From: an uncultured Saprospiraceae bacterium
GTDB taxonomy: Bacteria > Bacteroidota > Bacteroidia > Chitinophagales > Saprospiraceae
Direction: 5' to 3'
Assembly: GCA_937127195.1 (NCBI GenBank)
Contig: CAKZLT010000465.1
Coordinates: 1-8,102, forward strand
Length of the DNA stretch: 8,102 nucleotides
Shown piece after piece: positions 4,783-8,102 of this stretch (positions are counted from its first letter, which is position 1; the number at the start of each line of letters is the position of its first letter). Made by a program: the position numbers and the translations under genes. A model generated the notes under the pieces. The model had not been told where the DNA came from and ran no database searches. It saw only the letters and a list, made by a program, of their open reading frames with translations.

Positions 4783-6972
4783 ATGAAAAAAATATTTACT
4801 CTCTCTTGTTTAATTATAATAGGAACAATGGCGTGGGCAACTCAAAAACCTACTGTAACTCCTAATTATAAAGCACTTCTAATTGGTATAGATAACTATG
4901 ATAATCCAACTTGGAATAAAAGCGGAAGTTCTGTAGAGGATTCTAAAGCACTCGAAAAAGTCTTGCTTTCAGAGTATGGTTTTTCTGTGGTTGAAACATT
5001 GTATAATCAAAATGCTACTCGCGAAAATATCATTAATGAATTAGATAAATTGGTGACAAAAGCTGATGAAAGTGACTACATCTTAGTTTTTTTTGGTGGA
5101 CATGGTATCGAAATAGGAGAGAATGGTTACTGGATTCCGAGTGATGCAAAAGGTGAGAATCTTTCGGAATTGGTAGCTAACACCTTGATTAAAGAAACTA
5201 TATCAAAGTCATCAAGTAAGCATATATTGCTCTTGGCAGATGCTAGTTTTTCTGAGTTGAGTGGCAAAACGGCAGAAGAGTCTATCAGAAATGATGGAAC
5301 AGAAGCTTATTATAATCAAGTAGATAAATTGGTATCTCGTCAGGCGATTATATCTGGGAGTAATTCTCCAACAATTGAGGAAACAACAGGTAAATCTATA
5401 TTTATGAAGTATGTCTTGAACTTCTTATCAATCAATAAGAAGCCAATGATGGATGCGGTTGAATTATATGATTTCTTAAAATATCCAATATTTGCCAATA
5501 CACCCAATATTCCTAGACTAGAAGCAATTAAAGATACTGAAGACAAAGGTGGGCAGTTTTTATTTAGAAAAAGTAACGAAAAAGTTGAAATTCGAGAGAA
5601 GCCAGTTGTAGAAGAAAAATGTACATTAACCGCGGAGATAAAGCAAGGCAGAAATGTAGTTTTTGATAATTTGAGTTCAGAACTAGAAGCAACGGCTAAT
5701 CAATCAGCAACATTTCAGTGGTTTTATAATGATGAACCTATGGGCATCGAAACCCAACAAGTCTTGGCAAACAAAGAAGGTATTTATCGAGTTATTGTCT
5801 CAACAAGTCCTAATTGTAAAGAGAGTTTATCTTCTTTTGTAAAAATAGAATTAGAACCAGCTGATGTATATATAAAAGAAGGTAGTCGATTGGAATATAC
5901 CTTAAAGGGAGAAATTAATGCCGTATCAACTGGCGATGGAGTGACTTATGAATGGAAAAAAAATGGAGTAATCGTAGGTGATAATTCCAAAATTGTAGCA
6001 TACGAAAGTGGACTTTACACCGTTAGTGTTTTTCAGAAAGGTGAAAAAATGGCAGAAGCAGTTGCTAATGTAACCGTGAATCCTAGAGTTTACAAAGTGA
6101 AAAAAGGAGATAAAATCGAGACAATTGCCCAAAAATTTTATGGAGATGAAGCCAAAGATTATTTGATATATGATGCTAATCTTGAAAAAATAAAAGGTGA
6201 ACTCTTGCCTGGAGTTGTACTTATTATTCCTTTGGAAGAAGCAATTTTGGCAAAGAAACAATCTAAGTTCAAAACAACAGTTGGATTGGCAGGTGTCAAA
6301 GGCTTTGCACCATTTAGTATGCCAGGGAATTATAACGATGGAATTATAACGGAACTAGTCAAAGAGTCATTTAAGTTAATTGGACAGGACATAGAAATGG
6401 AGTTTTTGGGGCTTAATGAAGTGAAAGGAGCTACATTTAATGGCAAGTATGCAGCCGCTTTTCCTTGCCAAAAGAGTGATAGAGATGCTAGAACTCTGAA
6501 ATTCTCCGAACCTATTTATGAAGTTTACAATGTATTTTTTGCCAAAAAAGATGCTGATGTAAATTTTTCTTCTCCAAGAAAACTTCGAGGCAGTAAGGTA
6601 GCCTTAGTAACAGGTTATAATATCAATGAGTTAGGCGAATTTTATAAAAAGAAATACATTACTATTCGACCAGTACGCTCACTAGAAGAAGCTTTCAAAT
6701 TGCTTCAAAAGGGCGAAGTTGATTTAGTGGCAACTTCTCAGTTAGCAGGTTTTGGGGTTATTAAAAATAGTAAATCTTTGCAGGTAGATGAGTTTAAAGT
6801 ACTACCAGAACAAATAGGTTCGAGCAGTTTGCATTTAGCGGTTTCTATTAAAAATCCTTCGGGAAATGAAATTATTAGAGCATTCAATGAAGCTCTAAAA
6901 CAGCTAAAAGATAGTGGAAAAGCAGACTCAATTATTGATATACATTTGGATAAATTCCAAAACCGCCCATAA
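4783..6972 (+). CDS. Pseudo-caspase paralogue (Cys to Ser) with Ig-like, LysM and SBP3 domains
   Basis: This 729-residue exported protein is a full-length paralogue of the gene at 2046. I chose ATG 4783 over TTG 4756 because it places MKKIFTLSCL directly at the start of a signal peptide cleaved near AWA|TQ (residue 19). Residues 28-262 are the caspase fold. His107 is kept in FFGGHGIE, but the nucleophile is Ser155 (codon AGT at 5245-5247, in LLLADASFSE). Other pocket motifs have drifted too: HSTFA became KSIFM and GHEGG became EDKGG. Residues 280-433 are two Ig-like modules with the flanking cysteine pair retained (Cys280, Cys345), 435-484 a LysM, and 498-725 a family-3 solute-binding domain (FAPFSMPG, AAFPC, FSEPIY, LRGSKVALVTG, KGEVDLVAT). 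The frame is intact throughout, arguing that the inactive form is maintained. It probably acts in the periplasm as a regulator, decoy or sensor. Residual serine-type activity cannot be excluded. Confidence 0.87.
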   Translation: MKKIFTLSCLIIIGTMAWATQKPTVTPNYKALLIGIDNYDNPTWNKSGSSVEDSKALEKVLLSEYGFSVVETLYNQNATRENIINELDKLVTKADESDYILVFFGGHGIEIGENGYWIPSDAKGENLSELVANTLIKETISKSSSKHILLLADASFSELSGKTAEESIRNDGTEAYYNQVDKLVSRQAIISGSNSPTIEETTGKSIFMKYVLNFLSINKKPMMDAVELYDFLKYPIFANTPNIPRLEAIKDTEDKGGQFLFRKSNEKVEIREKPVVEEKCTLTAEIKQGRNVVFDNLSSELEATANQSATFQWFYNDEPMGIETQQVLANKEGIYRVIVSTSPNCKESLSSFVKIELEPADVYIKEGSRLEYTLKGEINAVSTGDGVTYEWKKNGVIVGDNSKIVAYESGLYTVSVFQKGEKMAEAVANVTVNPRVYKVKKGDKIETIAQKFYGDEAKDYLIYDANLEKIKGELLPGVVLIIPLEEAILAKKQSKFKTTVGLAGVKGFAPFSMPGNYNDGIITELVKESFKLIGQDIEMEFLGLNEVKGATFNGKYAAAFPCQKSDRDARTLKFSEPIYEVYNVFFAKKDADVNFSSPRKLRGSKVALVTGYNINELGEFYKKKYITIRPVRSLEEAFKLLQKGEVDLVATSQLAGFGVIKNSKSLQVDEFKVLPEQIGSSSLHLAVSIKNPSGNEIIRAFNEALKQLKDSGKADSIIDIHLDKFQNRP

Positions 6973-7004
6973 TTAGGATTGATATTTCCTATTTCCTTAT
7001 GGTC

Positions 7005-7053
7005 AAAAAAGCAAAATAGCCACAGATTAGTTTCTGTGGCTATTTTGTTTTTT
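7005..7053 (+). terminator. Strong Rho-independent terminator after the pseudo-caspase
   Basis: The core stem pairs CAAAATAGCCACAGA (7012-7026) with its exact reverse complement (7033-7047) around a 6-base loop. It extends outward by one G-U and five A-T pairs, with the six T at 7048-7053 serving as the U tract. The A run at 7005-7010 makes it potentially bidirectional. It starts about 33 bases after the stop at 6972. Confidence 0.88.
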
Positions 7054-7089
7054 GACACCAAACGGAAAAATTAATAATAAAAACATATT

Positions 7090-7120
7090 AGTATTATTTT
7101 AAATATAAGTATTATTTTAA
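7090..7120. repeat. 13-bp direct repeat upstream of the TonB receptor promoter
   Basis: AGTATTATTTTAA occurs at 7090-7102 and again at 7108-7120, an 18-bp period. The second copy ends immediately before the TATATTTG box. The pair overlaps the expected -33 region and could be a regulator binding site, although low-complexity AT sequence makes chance duplication possible. Confidence 0.4.
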
Positions 7121-7128
7121 TATATTTG
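7121..7128 (+). promoter_or_regulatory. Candidate -7 element for the TonB receptor gene
   Basis: TATATTTG exactly matches the Bacteroidota TAnnTTTG box. It lies 45 bases upstream of the ATG at 7174, giving a leader of about 38 bases. No TTTG is found at the -33 position, which is instead occupied by the direct repeats, so an activator may be needed. Confidence 0.4.
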
Positions 7129-7173
7129 AATTGTCAAAAATATGTAAAACTAATCTACAAATAATCATCAAGA

Positions 7174-8102
7174 ATGAAATCAGAAATACAACAACGAATT
7201 AGTGTACTTATTATCTTTTTTTTTATTACTTCTTTAAGTGCCATAGCACAAGATGGGTTTATAAAAGGTCGAATCACAGATGAATCAGGAGACCTTCCTG
7301 GAGTAAATATATTCATAGATGGACCAGCATCTACTATCGTATTATCAGATATAGACGGTACTTTTTCGGCAAAAGTACCCACAGGAGAGTACGAAGTGTC
7401 GGTTGATGTAATGGGCTATGGTATTCAGAAAAAAACGGCGGTTGTTCGTGCAGAACAGGTTTCAGTTGTGGATTTTAATTTATCATTTAATACAGGAGGT
7501 GTTACTTCCTCTGCGACATTATTTGAACAAAGCACACTAGATGCACCAGCTACGGTTTATGTATTTAGTCAGAGTGAAATTAGAAATAATGGCTACCAGA
7601 ATATACAAGAATTACTAGAAGATGTGCCAGAAGTAGAAATTCAAAGAAAGTCAATGGTTGAATTTAAAGACAACATTGGTTTTAGAGGAATTACAGGAAA
7701 TGAGAAATTTATCATTTTTCAGAATGGTGTGCGTATTTCAGCGGCAACGGGTGATCCACATACCGTTCACACCAATTATCCACTTAATAACGTCAAAAGG
7801 GTAGAGATACTAGTTGGTCCAGCTTCTGCGGTATATGGTGCAGATGCCTTTTCGGGGTTGATTAACATCATTACAGAAAACGGAGAAGAAGTCAATGGAG
7901 GTAGATTAATGGGCAGTTATGGACTCTATAATACATTGGATAATTCTTTTGTAGTAGGACAAAAAATTAAAGACTTAAAAATTACAGCAAGTGGTAATTT
8001 TTATAATAGTAATGAACCAGACTTTAATAATATTTATTCAGAGGAGTTTAGTTGGTTCAACGACCAATACCAAAACAATGCAAATGTATTAGTAGACCCA
8101 TT
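7174..8102 (+). CDS. TonB-dependent receptor with carboxypeptidase-regulatory domain (5' part)
   Basis: This is the first 309 residues of an outer-membrane receptor that runs off the window. The start ATG 7174 gives a signal peptide, with a core in residues 9-24 and cleavage near AIA|Q. Residues 28-104 are a CarbopepD_reg-like beta-sandwich (KGRITDESGDLPGVNIFI, then DGTFSAKVPTGEYEV), common in SusC-like and other Bacteroidota TonB receptors. Residues 113-235 are the plug: APATVYVFSQSEI, GFRGI at 169-173, and VKRVEILVGPASAVYGADAF from 207, followed by SGLINIIT. The barrel begins near 243 (GRLMGSYG). The protein should import a bound substrate using TonB-ExbBD energy. The substrate is not predictable, and no SusD partner can be seen within the window. 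Full-length relatives are about 700-1,100 residues. Confidence 0.93.
   Translation, partial: MKSEIQQRISVLIIFFFITSLSAIAQDGFIKGRITDESGDLPGVNIFIDGPASTIVLSDIDGTFSAKVPTGEYEVSVDVMGYGIQKKTAVVRAEQVSVVDFNLSFNTGGVTSSATLFEQSTLDAPATVYVFSQSEIRNNGYQNIQELLEDVPEVEIQRKSMVEFKDNIGFRGITGNEKFIIFQNGVRISAATGDPHTVHTNYPLNNVKRVEILVGPASAVYGADAFSGLINIITENGEEVNGGRLMGSYGLYNTLDNSFVVGQKIKDLKITASGNFYNSNEPDFNNIYSEEFSWFNDQYQNNANVLVDP

Noticed and set aside
2046..6972. Antisense and out-of-frame open stretches inside the two large genes
   Set aside because: They overlap well-supported coding sequence, show no domains or signal peptides, and are explained by the sense-strand codons.
1..8102. CRISPR array, insertion sequence or rRNA genes
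   Set aside because: No regularly spaced repeats, transposase-like coding or rRNA-like sequence is visible on either strand.

Overview
The window looks like a low-GC (roughly one third GC by eye) Bacteroidota chromosome, most likely a Cytophagales-type marine or environmental bacterium. Three things support this. There is a futalosine-pathway menaquinone gene start (mqnA). There is a SusC-like TonB receptor with an N-terminal carboxypeptidase-regulatory domain. Genes lack Shine-Dalgarno sites, and several are preceded by matches to the Bacteroidota promoter (TTTG or TTG about 19 bp upstream of TAnnTTTG). The genus cannot be fixed from this window.

Layout. Bases 61-348 (minus) hold the first 84 or so codons of mqnA. 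Homology then stops abruptly, and bases 1-90 are clearly richer in GC than the rest. Bases 349-623 are a divergent intergenic region with two inverted repeats, one of them a perfect 22-bp palindrome. Bases 624-1496 (plus) encode a secreted TolB-like beta-propeller protein, followed by a terminator. Bases 2046-4286 (plus) encode a 746-residue exported multidomain protein: caspase-like peptidase (His113, Cys161), two Ig-like modules, LysM, and a family-3 solute-binding domain. Its 3' side carries a potentially structured RNA and a strong terminator. An unrecognised 58-codon ORF lies at 4559-4735. Bases 4783-6972 (plus) encode a 729-residue paralogue with the same architecture, in which the catalytic Cys is replaced by Ser155: a pseudo-caspase. 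A strong terminator follows. Bases 7174-8102 (plus) are the start of a TonB-dependent receptor cut by the window edge.

How the genes may work together. The central pair is the item of interest: a tandem duplication giving one apparently active and one apparently dead periplasmic caspase, each carrying a wall-binding LysM and a small-molecule-binding domain. My inference is a ligand-sensing, peptidoglycan-tethered protease with a catalytically inactive partner acting as regulator, decoy or second sensor. No ABC permease or ATPase is present in the window, so the solute-binding domains are unlikely to serve a local importer. Each gene has its own terminator, so the two paralogues are probably separate transcription units rather than one operon. 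The TonB receptor and the beta-propeller protein are envelope proteins, but nothing in the sequence ties them to the caspase pair.
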